Shown here piece after piece: positions 18,971-28,008 of a stretch of 64,000 bases of DNA. Numbering within the stretch: position 1 is the first letter of the stretch; the number at the start of each line of letters is the position of its first letter. Origin of the DNA: a bacterium (GTDB lineage Bacteria > Bacillota > Bacilli > Lactobacillales > Streptococcaceae); NCBI GenBank assembly GCA_905221085.1, contig CAJNBT010000002.1, positions 144,784 through 208,783 on the forward strand, read 5' to 3'. The notes under the pieces were generated by a model. It did no database searches. It saw nothing but the letters and a program-made list of their open reading frames with translations, and had not been told where the DNA came from. The position numbers were made by a program, and so were the translations under genes.

Positions 18971-20548
18971 GTGAAATTTAATGAATTAAACTTGTCTGCT
19001 GATTTGCTAGCAGAGATTGAAAAAGCTGGTTTTGTAGAAGCCAGTCCGATCCAAGAACAAACCATTCCCTTGGCCCTTGAAGGCAAGGACGTTATCGGTC
19101 AAGCTCAGACTGGTACAGGAAAAACTGCAGCCTTTGGTTTGCCAACCCTTGAAAAAATCCGTACAGAAGAAGCGACCATCCAAGCCTTAGTCATCGCTCC
19201 AACTCGTGAACTAGCTGTCCAAAGTCAAGAAGAACTCTTCCGCTTTGGTCGTAGTAAGGGAGTCAAAGTCCGTTCAGTATATGGCGGATCAAGCATTGAA
19301 AAACAAATTAAGGCTCTTAAATCTGGTGCCCATATCGTGGTGGGAACACCTGGTCGTCTCTTGGACTTGATTAAACGCAAGGCCTTGAAATTACAAGACA
19401 TTGAAACACTTATCCTTGACGAAGCGGATGAAATGCTCAACATGGGATTCCTTGAAGACATCGAAGCGATCATCTCCCGCGTCCCTGAAAGCCGTCAAAC
19501 CTTACTTTTCTCAGCAACTATGCCAGATGCCATCAAACGTATCGGTGTTCAGTTTATGAAAGAGCCTGAGCATGTCAAGATTGCTGCTAAGGAATTGACC
19601 ACAGAATTGGTTGACCAGTACTATATCCGTGTTAAGGAGCAAGAAAAATTTGATACCATGACTCGTCTTATGGATGTGGAACAACCAGAACTTGCTATTG
19701 TATTTGGTCGTACCAAACGCCGTGTAGATGAATTGACTCGTGGACTGAAAATCCGTGGCTTCCGTGCAGAAGGAATTCATGGAGACCTAGACCAAAACAA
19801 ACGTCTTCGTGTCCTTCGTGACTTCAAAAATGGCAACCTTGATGTTTTGGTTGCGACAGACGTTGCAGCGCGTGGATTGGATATTTCAGGTGTGACCCAT
19901 GTCTATAACTACGATATTCCACAAGATCCTGAAAGTTATGTTCACCGTATCGGTCGGACAGGTCGTGCTGGTAAGTCAGGTCAGTCTATTACCTTCGTTT
20001 CACCTAATGAAATGGGTTACCTCCAAATCATCGAGAACTTGACAAAGAAACGCATGAAAGGTCTCAAACCTGCAAGTGCAGAAGAAGCCTTCCAAGCTAA
20101 AAAGCAAGTAGCTCTTAAGAAAATCGAACGTGATTTTGCTAATGAGGAGATTCGTAGCAACTTTGAGAAGTTTGGCAAGGATGCTCGTCAATTGGCCTCA
20201 GAATTTAGTCCTGAAGAATTGGCCATGTATATTCTCAGCTTAACAGTTCAGGATCCAGATAGTCTTCCTGAAGTGGAGATTGCGCGTGAAAAACCACTGC
20301 CATTTAAACCATCAGGTAATGGCTTCGGTGGTAAAGGTAAGGGAGGTCGTGGAGGCCGTCGTGGGGACGATCGTCGAGACCGTGATCGCCGTGGCAATGG
20401 TCGTCGTGATGATTTCAAAAAAGGAAGTCGTGGCAATGATCGTTTTGATAAAGACAGACGTTACCGTAATAAAGACAATAAAAAACCACGCAATACTTCA
20501 AGCGAAAAGCAAACAGGCTTTGTTATTCGTAACAAGGGCGACAAATAA
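18971..20548 (+). CDS. cshA: DEAD-box RNA helicase
   Basis: A 525-residue ATP-dependent RNA helicase used in ribosome assembly, mRNA turnover and cold growth in Gram-positives. Motifs in order: ASPIQEQT (Q), AQTGTGKT (I), PTRELA (Ia), DEAD (II), SAT (III), VATDVAARGLD (V) and HRIGRTGRAG (VI). The C-terminal tail from about residue 440 is rich in Gly, Arg and Asp (RGGRRGDDRRDRDRRG), an RNA-binding tail. The start is GTG, with AGAAAGAAG just upstream. A long structured leader suggests post-transcriptional control. A terminator follows. Confidence 0.93.
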   Translation: MKFNELNLSADLLAEIEKAGFVEASPIQEQTIPLALEGKDVIGQAQTGTGKTAAFGLPTLEKIRTEEATIQALVIAPTRELAVQSQEELFRFGRSKGVKVRSVYGGSSIEKQIKALKSGAHIVVGTPGRLLDLIKRKALKLQDIETLILDEADEMLNMGFLEDIEAIISRVPESRQTLLFSATMPDAIKRIGVQFMKEPEHVKIAAKELTTELVDQYYIRVKEQEKFDTMTRLMDVEQPELAIVFGRTKRRVDELTRGLKIRGFRAEGIHGDLDQNKRLRVLRDFKNGNLDVLVATDVAARGLDISGVTHVYNYDIPQDPESYVHRIGRTGRAGKSGQSITFVSPNEMGYLQIIENLTKKRMKGLKPASAEEAFQAKKQVALKKIERDFANEEIRSNFEKFGKDARQLASEFSPEELAMYILSLTVQDPDSLPEVEIAREKPLPFKPSGNGFGGKGKGGRGGRRGDDRRDRDRRGNGRRDDFKKGSRGNDRFDKDRRYRNKDNKKPRNTSSEKQTGFVIRNKGDK

Positions 20549-20549
20549 G

Positions 20550-20579
20550 AAAAAGCGGTTCAAAATGAATCGCTTTTTT
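20550..20579 (+). terminator. Terminator after cshA
   Basis: AAAAAGCGGTTC pairs imperfectly with GAATCGCTTTTTT around a short loop. Confidence 0.85.
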
Positions 20580-20755
20580 ATATAAGGAGACCAAGGGTGA
20601 AAGAAGATGGTGATAGCAAAGGATAGGTGAAATGGAAAGGTATTATCCACTCATCTTCTTATGATAATATAATATCAAAAATAAATTAGTTTGTCAATGA
20701 TAAAAATCTATTTTTCTAAAATATTTCAGCTAGTCTAAATTGCAATTAAATAAGC

Positions 20756-20778
20756 AATTTTCAGATAATAATTGAAAA
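20756..20778 (+). promoter_or_regulatory. CodY-box-like operator overlapping the codY -35
   Basis: AATTTTCAGATAATA (20756-20770) matches 13 of 15 bases of the CodY consensus AATTTTCWGAAAATT. It also forms a perfect inverted repeat, AATTTTCA-9-TGAAAATT, whose right arm covers the -35 region of codY. The operator role is inference. Confidence 0.65.
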
Positions 20779-20800
20779 TTCAAGCTTTTTATGTTATAAT
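20772..20800 (+). promoter_or_regulatory. codY promoter, TTGAAA-17-TATAAT with TG extension
   Basis: TTGAAA at 20772-20777, a 17-base spacer and TGT-TATAAT with hexamer 20795-20800. GAGGTG precedes the ATG at 20827. Confidence 0.85.
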
Positions 20801-20826
20801 GATAGCGATTAAATTCGAGGTGAAAA

Positions 20827-21615
20827 ATGGCACATTTATTAGAAAAAACAAGAAAAATTACTTCTATCCTGAAGCGCTCGGAGGAGCAGTTGCAGGAAGA
20901 GCTTCCCTACAATGCGATTACCCGTCAACTGGCAGATATTATTGATTGTAATGCTTGTATTGTCAATAGCAAGGGACGTCTCCTTGGTTATTTCATGCGT
21001 TACAAAACCAATACAGATCGTGTAGAGCAGTTCTTCCAAACTAAGATTTTCCCAGATGACTACATTCAAGGTGCGAACATGATCTACGATACAGAAGCCA
21101 ATCTGACAGTTGATCATGATTTAAGTATTTTCCCTGTGGAAAGTCGTGCCGACTTTCCAGATGGTTTGACGACCATTGCACCGATTCATGTATCAGGGAT
21201 TCGCCTTGGCTCTTTGATTATTTGGCGCAATGATAAAAAATTCGAAGATGAGGACTTGATCCTTGTTGAGATTGCCAGTACCGTTGTTGGGATTCAGCTT
21301 CTTAACTTCCAACGAGAAGAAGATGAGAAAAATATCCGTCGCCGTACTGCCGTCACCATGGCAGTCAACACTCTTTCTTATTCAGAACTCCGTGCTGTTT
21401 CAGCGATTTTAGGGGAATTAAATGGAAATGAAGGGCAGTTGACTGCATCTGTGATTGCAGACCGTATCGGTATTACCCGTTCTGTGATTGTCAATGCTCT
21501 TCGTAAACTTGAGTCTGCGGGAATTATTGAAAGTCGCTCACTTGGAATGAAGGGAACCTACCTTAAGGTCTTGATTTCAGATATTTTTGAAGAAGTGAAG
21601 AAAAGAGATTACTAA
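20827..21615 (+). CDS. codY: Global nutritional regulator CodY
   Basis: A 262-residue GTP- and branched-chain-amino-acid-sensing repressor of nutrient uptake and amino acid synthesis genes. The N-terminal GAF domain occupies about residues 1-150, and the C-terminal winged helix shows [25 protein letters not shown]. Length and motifs match CodY. Its own promoter carries a CodY-box-like repeat, consistent with autoregulation. The stop TAA shares its last base with the pncA start. Confidence 0.95.
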   Translation: MAHLLEKTRKITSILKRSEEQLQEELPYNAITRQLADIIDCNACIVNSKGRLLGYFMRYKTNTDRVEQFFQTKIFPDDYIQGANMIYDTEANLTVDHDLSIFPVESRADFPDGLTTIAPIHVSGIRLGSLIIWRNDKKFEDEDLILVEIASTVVGIQLLNFQREEDEKNIRRRTAVTMAVNTLSYSELRAVSAILGELNGNEGQLTASVIADRIGITRSVIVNALRKLESAGIIESRSLGMKGTYLKVLISDIFEEVKKRDY

Positions 21616-22190
21616 TGACTAAAGCTTTGATTTCGATTGATTATACAGAAGATTTTGTTGCCGACAGTGGTAAATTGACAGCAGGTGCTCCAGCTCAAGC
21701 TATTTCGGAAGCCATTAGTAAGGTGACTCGATTAGCTTTTGAACGCGGAGATTACATCTTCTTTACCATCGATGCTCATGAAGAAAACGATTGTTTCCAT
21801 CCAGAAAGCAAGCTATTTCCTCCTCACAATTTGATTGGGACTAGTGGACGCAATTTATATGGAGATTTGGGGACCTTTTATCAAGAGCATGGTTCAGACA
21901 GTCGTGTCTTTTGGATGGATAAACGCCATTACTCAGCTTTTTCAGGGACTGACCTAGATATTCGTTTGAGAGAGCGTCGAGTGTCTACAGTTATCTTAAC
22001 AGGAGTTTTGACCGATATCTGTGTCCTACATACAGCTATAGATGCCTATAATCTAGGATATGATATCGAGATTGTTCAACCAGCTGTTGCTTCTATCTGG
22101 CCTGAAAATCATCAATTTGCCCTAGAACACTTCAAAAATACACTTGGAGCTAAGTTAGTAGATGAGAAGCTAAATGAAATTTCAGAGTAA
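21615..22190 (+). CDS. pncA: Nicotinamidase / isochorismatase-family hydrolase
   Basis: A 191-residue cysteine hydrolase converting nicotinamide to nicotinic acid for NAD salvage. The triad is visible: Asp in SIDYTEDF, Lys in MDKRHYSAF and Cys in LTDICVLHTA, with the cis-peptide-type loop before it. The metal-binding DAHEENDCFHPE block is present. It overlaps codY by one base (TAATG), so it is coupled to codY expression. A general isochorismatase-family hydrolase is the alternative. Confidence 0.87.
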   Translation: MTKALISIDYTEDFVADSGKLTAGAPAQAISEAISKVTRLAFERGDYIFFTIDAHEENDCFHPESKLFPPHNLIGTSGRNLYGDLGTFYQEHGSDSRVFWMDKRHYSAFSGTDLDIRLRERRVSTVILTGVLTDICVLHTAIDAYNLGYDIEIVQPAVASIWPENHQFALEHFKNTLGAKLVDEKLNEISE

Positions 22191-22225
22191 TTTAGTTGAT
22201 GAATGAAAAAAATTTGAAAAAAGTG

Positions 22226-22254
22226 TTGACAAGAGTCCTAAAAGTTGATATACT
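22226..22254 (+). promoter_or_regulatory. tRNA-Leu promoter, TTGACA-17-TATACT
   Basis: TTGACA at 22226-22231 and TATACT at 22249-22254; the tRNA starts 15 bases after the -10. Confidence 0.88.
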
Positions 22255-22269
22255 AGTAAAGTAATCGAC

Positions 22270-22355
22270 GCGGGGATGGCGGAATTGGCAGACGCGCAGG
22301 ACTAAGGATCCTGTGACCGCTTTAGGTCGTGAGGGTTCAAGTCCCTCTCTCCGCA
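22270..22355 (+). tRNA. tRNA-Leu, anticodon AAG
   Basis: An 86-base class II tRNA. Acceptor arms GCGGGGA and TCTCCGC pair with one G-T wobble, the D-arm is standard, the anticodon stem CAGGA/TCCTG encloses CTAAGGA giving anticodon AAG, a long variable arm follows, and the T arm has GGTTCAAGTCC. The CCA tail is not encoded. It stands alone with its own promoter and terminator. Confidence 0.95.
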
Positions 22356-22362
22356 TAGGATA

Positions 22363-22393
22363 AGAGTTAGCTTAGGCTAGCTCTTTTGTTTTC
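22363..22393 (+). terminator. Terminator after tRNA-Leu
   Basis: AGAGTTAGC pairs with GCTAGCTCT (one wobble) around a 4-base loop, followed by TTTTGTTTT. Confidence 0.82.
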
Positions 22394-22495
22394 ATCTAAT
22401 TCAAGTAGAGCAAAAAAATTTTTGCTCTTTTTTTGCATTTCATAAACATTTCATATTTGGATTTTATAATAGTCTTACAAATATGGAGGTGACAA

Positions 22496-23773
22496 ATGAA
22501 TCCAATCCAAAGAGCTTGGGCTTATGTCAGCAGAAAACGACTGAGAAGTTTTATTTTATTTCTGATTTTATTGCTACTATTGGCCGGAATTTCAGCCTGT
22601 TTGACTCTGATGAAGTCCAACAAAACAGTGGAAACCAATCTTTACAAATCACTCAACACATCTTTTTCTATTAAGAAGATAGAAAATGGTCAGACTTTCA
22701 AGTTGTCGGACCTAGCATCTGTAAGCAAGATTAAGGGACTGGAAAATGTCTCTCCTGAACTCGAGACGGTCACAAAATTAAAAGACAAGGAAGCGGTGAG
22801 TGGAGAGCAGAGCGTGGAGCGTGATGATTTGTCAGCTGCAGACAAAAACTTGGTTAGTTTAACAGCTCTTGAGGATTCATCCAAGGATGTGACCTTTACC
22901 AGTTCGGCTTTCAATCTAAAAGAAGGGCGACACCTTCAAAAAGGGGATTCCAAGAAAATCTTGATCCACGAAGAGTTGGCCAAGAAGAACGGTCTTTCGC
23001 TTCATGACAAGCTTCGCTTGGATGCTGGACAGTCAGAATCTGGCAAAGGACAAACAGTAGAGTTTGAGATTGTCGGCATCTTCTCTGGTAAAAAACAAGA
23101 GAAATTTACAGGCTTGTCTTCAGACTTTAGTGAAAACCAGGTCTTTACAGACTATGAAAGTAGCCAAACCCTTTTGGGAAATGGTGAATCTCAAGTCAGT
23201 GCAGCTCGCTTCTATGTAGAAAATCCTAAGGAAATGGATGGACTTATGAAGCAGGTGGAAAACTTAGCCTTGGAAAATCAAGGCTACCAAGTCGAAAAGG
23301 AAAACAAGGCTTTTGAACAAATCAAAGACTCAGTTGCAACCTTCCAAACCTTCCTTACCATCTTCCTTTATGGAATGTTGATAGCAGGAGCTGGAGCCTT
23401 AATTTTGGTCTTGTCTCTTTGGTTGAGAGAAAGGGTTTACGAAGTGGGAATCCTTCTGGCACTTGGAAAAGGCAAGAGCTCGATTTTCCTACAATTCTGT
23501 TTAGAGGTGGTTTTGGTATCTATCGGTGCTTTGCTTCCGGCATTTGTTGCAGGAAACGCCATTACATCCTATCTGCTCCAAACTGTCCTAGCAAGTGGAG
23601 ATCAGGCAAGCTTACAAGATACACTAGCCAAAGCAAGCAGTTTATCAACCAGCATCCTATCTTTTGCAGAATCCTATGTTTTTCTAGTTCTGCTTAGTTG
23701 CTTATCTGTAGCCCTTTGTTTCCTATTCTTATTTAGAAAATCGCCGAAAGAAATTTTATCATCTATTAGTTAA
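22496..23773 (+). CDS. vex1: Vex1 ABC transporter permease, FtsX/MacB type
   Basis: A 425-residue membrane protein with one N-terminal helix (about 18-38), a large extracellular region (about 40-275) and three C-terminal helices, the MacB/FtsX layout. It is the first gene of the pneumococcal vex1-vex2-vex3 export system located beside vncRS. TATAAT at 22465-22470 and GGAGGTG drive it. The substrate in pneumococcus was proposed to be the peptide Pep27; no such gene is recognised here. Confidence 0.88.
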   Translation: MNPIQRAWAYVSRKRLRSFILFLILLLLLAGISACLTLMKSNKTVETNLYKSLNTSFSIKKIENGQTFKLSDLASVSKIKGLENVSPELETVTKLKDKEAVSGEQSVERDDLSAADKNLVSLTALEDSSKDVTFTSSAFNLKEGRHLQKGDSKKILIHEELAKKNGLSLHDKLRLDAGQSESGKGQTVEFEIVGIFSGKKQEKFTGLSSDFSENQVFTDYESSQTLLGNGESQVSAARFYVENPKEMDGLMKQVENLALENQGYQVEKENKAFEQIKDSVATFQTFLTIFLYGMLIAGAGALILVLSLWLRERVYEVGILLALGKGKSSIFLQFCLEVVLVSIGALLPAFVAGNAITSYLLQTVLASGDQASLQDTLAKASSLSTSILSFAESYVFLVLLSCLSVALCFLFLFRKSPKEILSSIS

Positions 23774-23785
23774 GAAGGAGAAATC

Positions 23786-24433
23786 ATGACTTTATTACAA
23801 TTACAAGATGTTACCTACCGTTATAAGAACACTGCTGAAGCAGTCCTATATCAGATCAATTATAATTTTGAACCCGGGAAATTTTACAGTATTATTGGGG
23901 AGTCAGGAGCAGGAAAATCCACTCTCTTGTCCCTACTGGCTGGTCTAGATAGTCCTGTTGAAGGTTCTATCCTTTTTCAAGGAGAGGATATTCGTAAGAA
24001 GGGCTATTCTTACCATCGCATGCACCATATTTCTCTGGTCTTTCAAAATTATAACTTGATAGATTATCTTTCTCCACTGGAAAATATCCGCTTGGTCAAT
24101 AAAAAGGCAAGCAAGGATACACTGCTTGAGCTTGGTTTGGATGAAAGTCAGATTAAGCGGAATGTTCTCCAGTTATCAGGTGGTCAACAACAACGTGTTG
24201 CCATTGCTCGCAGTTTGGTATCGGAAGCTCCAGTTATTCTAGCTGATGAGCCAACAGGAAATCTGGACCCTAAAACTGCTGGAGATATTGTCGAACTGCT
24301 CAAATCACTTGCCCAGAAAACAGGTAAATGTGTCATTGTCGTAACCCACAGTAAAGAAGTGGCACAAGCGTCAGATGTTACACTTGAGTTGAAAGATAAG
24401 AAACTGACTGAAACTCGCAATATGACGAAATAA
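23786..24433 (+). CDS. vex2: Vex2 ABC transporter ATP-binding protein
   Basis: A 215-residue ATPase of the MacB/LolD group that powers the Vex1-Vex3 permeases. Walker A is GESGAGKST, the Q-loop FQNYNLID, the signature LSGGQQQR, Walker B VILADEPTGNLD, and the switch His in VTHS. It lies 12 bases after vex1 and 55 bases before vex3. Confidence 0.93.
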   Translation: MTLLQLQDVTYRYKNTAEAVLYQINYNFEPGKFYSIIGESGAGKSTLLSLLAGLDSPVEGSILFQGEDIRKKGYSYHRMHHISLVFQNYNLIDYLSPLENIRLVNKKASKDTLLELGLDESQIKRNVLQLSGGQQQRVAIARSLVSEAPVILADEPTGNLDPKTAGDIVELLKSLAQKTGKCVIVVTHSKEVAQASDVTLELKDKKLTETRNMTK

Positions 24434-24488
24434 TATGAGCTTTTTCTGTTAGAACTATAAAATAGAACAAAATCTAGAAAGGGAACCT

Positions 24489-25868
24489 ATGTTACACAAC
24501 GCATTTGCCTATGTTACAAGGAAGTTTTTCAAATCGATTGTCATCTTCCTGATTATTCTCCTCATGGCGAGCTTGAGTTTGGTCGGCTTGTCTATCAAGG
24601 GAGCTACTGCCAAGGCTTCTCAGGAGACCTTTAAAAATATTACCAATAGTTTTTCCATGCAAATCAATCGTCGCGTCAATCAAGGGACGCCACGTGGTGC
24701 TGGGAATATTAAGGGTGAAGATATCAAAAAAATCACCGAAAACAAGGCCATTGAGTCTTATGTGAAACGCATCAACGCTATCGGAGATTTGACTGGATAT
24801 GAACTTATCGAAACTCCAGAAACCAAGAAAAATCTGACACCTGACCGTGCTAAACATTTTGGAAGTAGCTTGATGATTACAGGTGTCAATGACTCTTCTA
24901 AAGAAGACAAGTTTGTCTCTGGTTCTTATAAGTTGGTCGAAGGTGAGCACCTAACCAACGATGACAAAGACAAGATTCTCATACACAAGGACTTGGCAGC
25001 CAAACACGGCTGGAAAGTAGGGGATAAGGTCAAACTAGACTCTAATGTCTACGATGCAGACAATGAAAAAGGTGCCAAGGAAACAGTTGAAGTGACAATC
25101 AAGGGACTCTTTGATGGCCACAATAAGTCGGCAGTCACCTACTCACAAGAACTCTACGAAAATACTGCTATCACAGACATCCATACGGCTGCTAAACTTT
25201 ATGGATACACAGAAGACACAGCTATTTATGGGGACGCAACCTTCTTTGTAACAGCAGACAAGAGCTTGGATGATGTTATGAAAGAGTTGAATGGCATCAG
25301 TGGTATCAACTGGAAGAGCTATACACTTGTTAAGAGCTCATCTAACTACCCAGCTCTTGAGCAATCCATCTCTGGCATGTACAAGATGGCCAACCTCCTC
25401 TTCTGGGGCAGCTTGAGCTTCTCAGTTCTTCTCCTTGCCCTCTTACTCAGCCTTTGGATCAACGCTCGACGCAAGGAAGTGGGAATCCTGCTCTCTATTG
25501 GTCTCAAGCAGGCAAGTATCTTGGGTCAATTTATCACCGAATCCATCTTGATTGCCATCCCTGCTCTTGTTTCTGCTTACTTCTTAGCTACTTACACAGC
25601 GCGTGCAATCGGAAACACTGTCCTTGCCAATGTCACTTCAGGTGTTGCCAAGCAAGCAAGTAAGGCAGCTCAAGCCTCTAACCTTGGTGGCGGTGCAGAA
25701 GTAGATGGTTTTAGCAAGACATTGTCGAGCCTAGATATTTCTATTCAGACATCAGACTTTATCATCGTCTTTGTCCTAGCCTTGGTTCTAGTGGTTCTCG
25801 TTATGGCGCTTGCTTCAAGCAATCTCCTCAGAAAACAACCAAAAGAGCTCTTGCTTGATGGCGAATAA
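24489..25868 (+). CDS. vex3: Vex3 ABC transporter permease
   Basis: A 459-residue FtsX-type permease, paralogous to Vex1: one N-terminal helix (about 13-35), an extracellular region to about residue 300, and three C-terminal helices with the ARRKEVGILLSIGL coupling region. It probably forms a heterodimer with Vex1. AAAGGGA precedes the ATG. It ends in a stem-loop whose loop also contains a TATAAT. Confidence 0.88.
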   Translation: MLHNAFAYVTRKFFKSIVIFLIILLMASLSLVGLSIKGATAKASQETFKNITNSFSMQINRRVNQGTPRGAGNIKGEDIKKITENKAIESYVKRINAIGDLTGYELIETPETKKNLTPDRAKHFGSSLMITGVNDSSKEDKFVSGSYKLVEGEHLTNDDKDKILIHKDLAAKHGWKVGDKVKLDSNVYDADNEKGAKETVEVTIKGLFDGHNKSAVTYSQELYENTAITDIHTAAKLYGYTEDTAIYGDATFFVTADKSLDDVMKELNGISGINWKSYTLVKSSSNYPALEQSISGMYKMANLLFWGSLSFSVLLLALLLSLWINARRKEVGILLSIGLKQASILGQFITESILIAIPALVSAYFLATYTARAIGNTVLANVTSGVAKQASKAAQASNLGGGAEVDGFSKTLSSLDISIQTSDFIIVFVLALVLVVLVMALASSNLLRKQPKELLLDGE

Positions 25869-25875
25869 CAAACTT

Positions 25876-25922
25876 GCTACCTATTCTCCTCCAAATGGGG
25901 TATAATATAGGTAGCATTTTTG
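25876..25922 (+). terminator. 9-bp stem-loop after vex3 enclosing a TATAAT
   Basis: GCTACCTAT (25876-25884) pairs perfectly with ATAGGTAGC (25907-25915), followed by ATTTTTGT. It can act as the vex3 terminator. TATAAT (25901-25906) lies in the loop against the right arm, so it could also be an operator or promoter. Confidence 0.6.
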
Positions 25923-25945
25923 TCTATTTCATCTTGATAAGGCCT

Positions 25946-25973
25946 TTGTTTTTCAGGATGAAACCGATATGAT
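25946..25973 (+). promoter_or_regulatory. vncR promoter candidate, TTGTTT-16-TATGAT
   Basis: TTGTTT at 25946-25951 and TATGAT at 25968-25973 precede vncR by 36 bases. Confidence 0.5.
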
Positions 25974-26009
25974 TTACAAGAAATTTAAAGGAATGTGAAA
26001 CGTTTTTCT

Positions 26010-26666
26010 ATGAAAATTTTAATTGTAGAAGATGAAGAGATGATCCGTGAGGGGATCAGTGATTATTTGACGGATTGTGGTTATGAAACCATTGAGGCTG
26101 CAGATGGGCAAGAAGCTTTAGAAAAATTTTCCAGCTATGAAGTAGCCTTGGTTTTACTGGATATCCAGATGCCCAAGCTCAACGGTCTAGAAGTCCTAGC
26201 TGAGATTCGTAAAACCAGTCAGGTTCCTGTATTGATGCTGACAGCCTTTCAGGATGAGGAATACAAGATGAGTGCCTTTGCCTCTCTGGCAGATGGCTAT
26301 CTGGAAAAACCTTTTTCCCTCTCCCTCTTAAAAGTAAGGGTGGACGCGATTTTCAAGCGCTATTATGATACGGGACGAATCTTTTCTTATAAGGATGCCA
26401 AGGTGGATTTTGAGAGCTACAGTGCAAGCCTAGCAGGAGAGGAAGTAGCTATCAATGCCAAAGAGTTGGAAATTTTAGACTATCTGGTGAAAAATGAAGG
26501 GAGGGCCTTGACCCGATCTCAGATAATAGATGCTGTCTGGAAAGCGACAGATGAGGTTCCCTTTGACCGTGTCATTGATGTCTATATCAAGGAATTGCGG
26601 AAAAAGCTGGACTTGGACTGCATCCTCACTGTGCGCAATGTTGGTTATAAATTGGAGCGAAAATGA
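26010..26666 (+). CDS. vncR: VncR response regulator, OmpR family
   Basis: A 218-residue cytoplasmic regulator: receiver domain (residues 1-115) with phosphoacceptor Asp51 in LLDIQMPK and the acidic VEDEE patch, followed by a winged-helix DNA-binding domain (about 125-218). MKILIVEDEE was chosen as start because it is the family beginning; AAAGGA lies 17 bases upstream, rather far, and a GTG at 25995 is an alternative. It overlaps vncS by four bases (ATGA). Confidence 0.92.
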   Translation: MKILIVEDEEMIREGISDYLTDCGYETIEAADGQEALEKFSSYEVALVLLDIQMPKLNGLEVLAEIRKTSQVPVLMLTAFQDEEYKMSAFASLADGYLEKPFSLSLLKVRVDAIFKRYYDTGRIFSYKDAKVDFESYSASLAGEEVAINAKELEILDYLVKNEGRALTRSQIIDAVWKATDEVPFDRVIDVYIKELRKKLDLDCILTVRNVGYKLERK

Positions 26667-27991
26667 AACGAACAGGTTTATTTACAAAGATATTTATCTA
26701 CACCTTCTCGATTTTTAGTGTTCTGGTAATTTGCCTTCATTTAGCCATTTATTTTCTATTTCCCTCGACTTATCTGACCCATCGTCAGGAAACCATTGGC
26801 CAGAAAGCGACAGCCATTGCCCAGTCCCTAGAAGGGAAAGATAGGCAAAGTATCGAGCAAGTATTAGACTTGTATTCCCAGACTAGTGAGATTAAGGGGG
26901 CGGTCAAGGGGGAGATGACCGAGGACAAATTAGAGGTTAAGGACAGCCTTCCTCTGGATACGGACCGTCAGACAACCTCGCTTTTTATCGAGGAGCGCGA
27001 GGTGACAACGCAAGACGGTGGCACTATGACTCTCCAGTTTCTGGTGTCCATGGACTTGCAAAAGGAAGCAGAGCAGATTAGTCTCCAATTTCTTCCCTAT
27101 ACCTTGCTGGCCTCCTTTCTGATTTCCCTCTTGGTAGCCTATATCTACGCTAGGACCATTGTTGCTCCGATTTTGGAAATCAAGTGGGTGACCCGTCGGA
27201 TGATGGAACTGGATGCTCAAGTGCGATTGCGCGTGGATTCTAAGGATGAGATTGGTGATCTCAAGGAACAAATCAATAGCCTCTACCAGCATCTTTTGAC
27301 TGTTATTGCGGACTTGCATGACAAGAATGAAGCTATTCTCCAGCTGGAAAAGATGAAGGTTGAGTTCCTACGTGGAGCTTCTCATGAATTGAAAACACCT
27401 CTGGCTAGTTTGAAAATCCTGATCGAAAACATGAAAGAAAATGTCGGGCGTTATAAGGATAGAGACCACTATCTGGGAGTTGCCTTAGGAATTGTGGATG
27501 AGCTTAATCACCACGTTCTCCAGATACTTTCTCTCTCGTCTGTACAGGAATTACGAGATGATAGGGAACAAATTGACTTACACCAGATGACGCAAAGTCT
27601 GGTTAAGGATTATGTCTTGCTCGCCAAGGAGAGAGGGCTCCAGATAGACAATAGTTTGACCCATCAGCAGGCTTATCTAAACCCATCAGTTATGAAGTTG
27701 ATCCTATCTAATCTCATCAGCAATGCCATCAAGCACTCCACTCTAGGTGGCTTGGTCCGCATCGGGGAGAGAGAAGGAGAACTCTTTATCGAGAATAGCT
27801 GTAGCCCAGAAGAACAAGAAAAACTAGCCCAGTCTTTTTCTGACAATGCTAGTCGCAAGGCTAAGGGTTCTGGGATGGGGCTCTTTGTGGTCAAGAGTCT
27901 ATTGGAACATGAAAAATTACCTTATCGTTTTGAGATGAAGGAGAATCGTTTGTCCTTCTTCATAGCTTTTCCAAAAGTCGCCCAAGACTAG
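26663..27991 (+). CDS. vncS: VncS sensor histidine kinase
   Basis: A 442-residue membrane kinase partnering VncR. Two membrane helices (about 9-32 and 145-165) bracket an extracellular sensor, then a HAMP region, a dimerisation domain with His241 in GASHELKTPL, and an ATPase domain with the N-box LISNAIKHS and glycine-rich GSGMGLFVVK. In pneumococcus this pair was reported to respond to Pep27 and to affect lysis and vancomycin tolerance, a claim that has been disputed. ATGA overlap gives coupled translation. Confidence 0.92.
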   Translation: MKRTGLFTKIFIYTFSIFSVLVICLHLAIYFLFPSTYLTHRQETIGQKATAIAQSLEGKDRQSIEQVLDLYSQTSEIKGAVKGEMTEDKLEVKDSLPLDTDRQTTSLFIEEREVTTQDGGTMTLQFLVSMDLQKEAEQISLQFLPYTLLASFLISLLVAYIYARTIVAPILEIKWVTRRMMELDAQVRLRVDSKDEIGDLKEQINSLYQHLLTVIADLHDKNEAILQLEKMKVEFLRGASHELKTPLASLKILIENMKENVGRYKDRDHYLGVALGIVDELNHHVLQILSLSSVQELRDDREQIDLHQMTQSLVKDYVLLAKERGLQIDNSLTHQQAYLNPSVMKLILSNLISNAIKHSTLGGLVRIGEREGELFIENSCSPEEQEKLAQSFSDNASRKAKGSGMGLFVVKSLLEHEKLPYRFEMKENRLSFFIAFPKVAQD

Positions 27992-28008
27992 GGATAGAAA
28001 GGGTTTAC

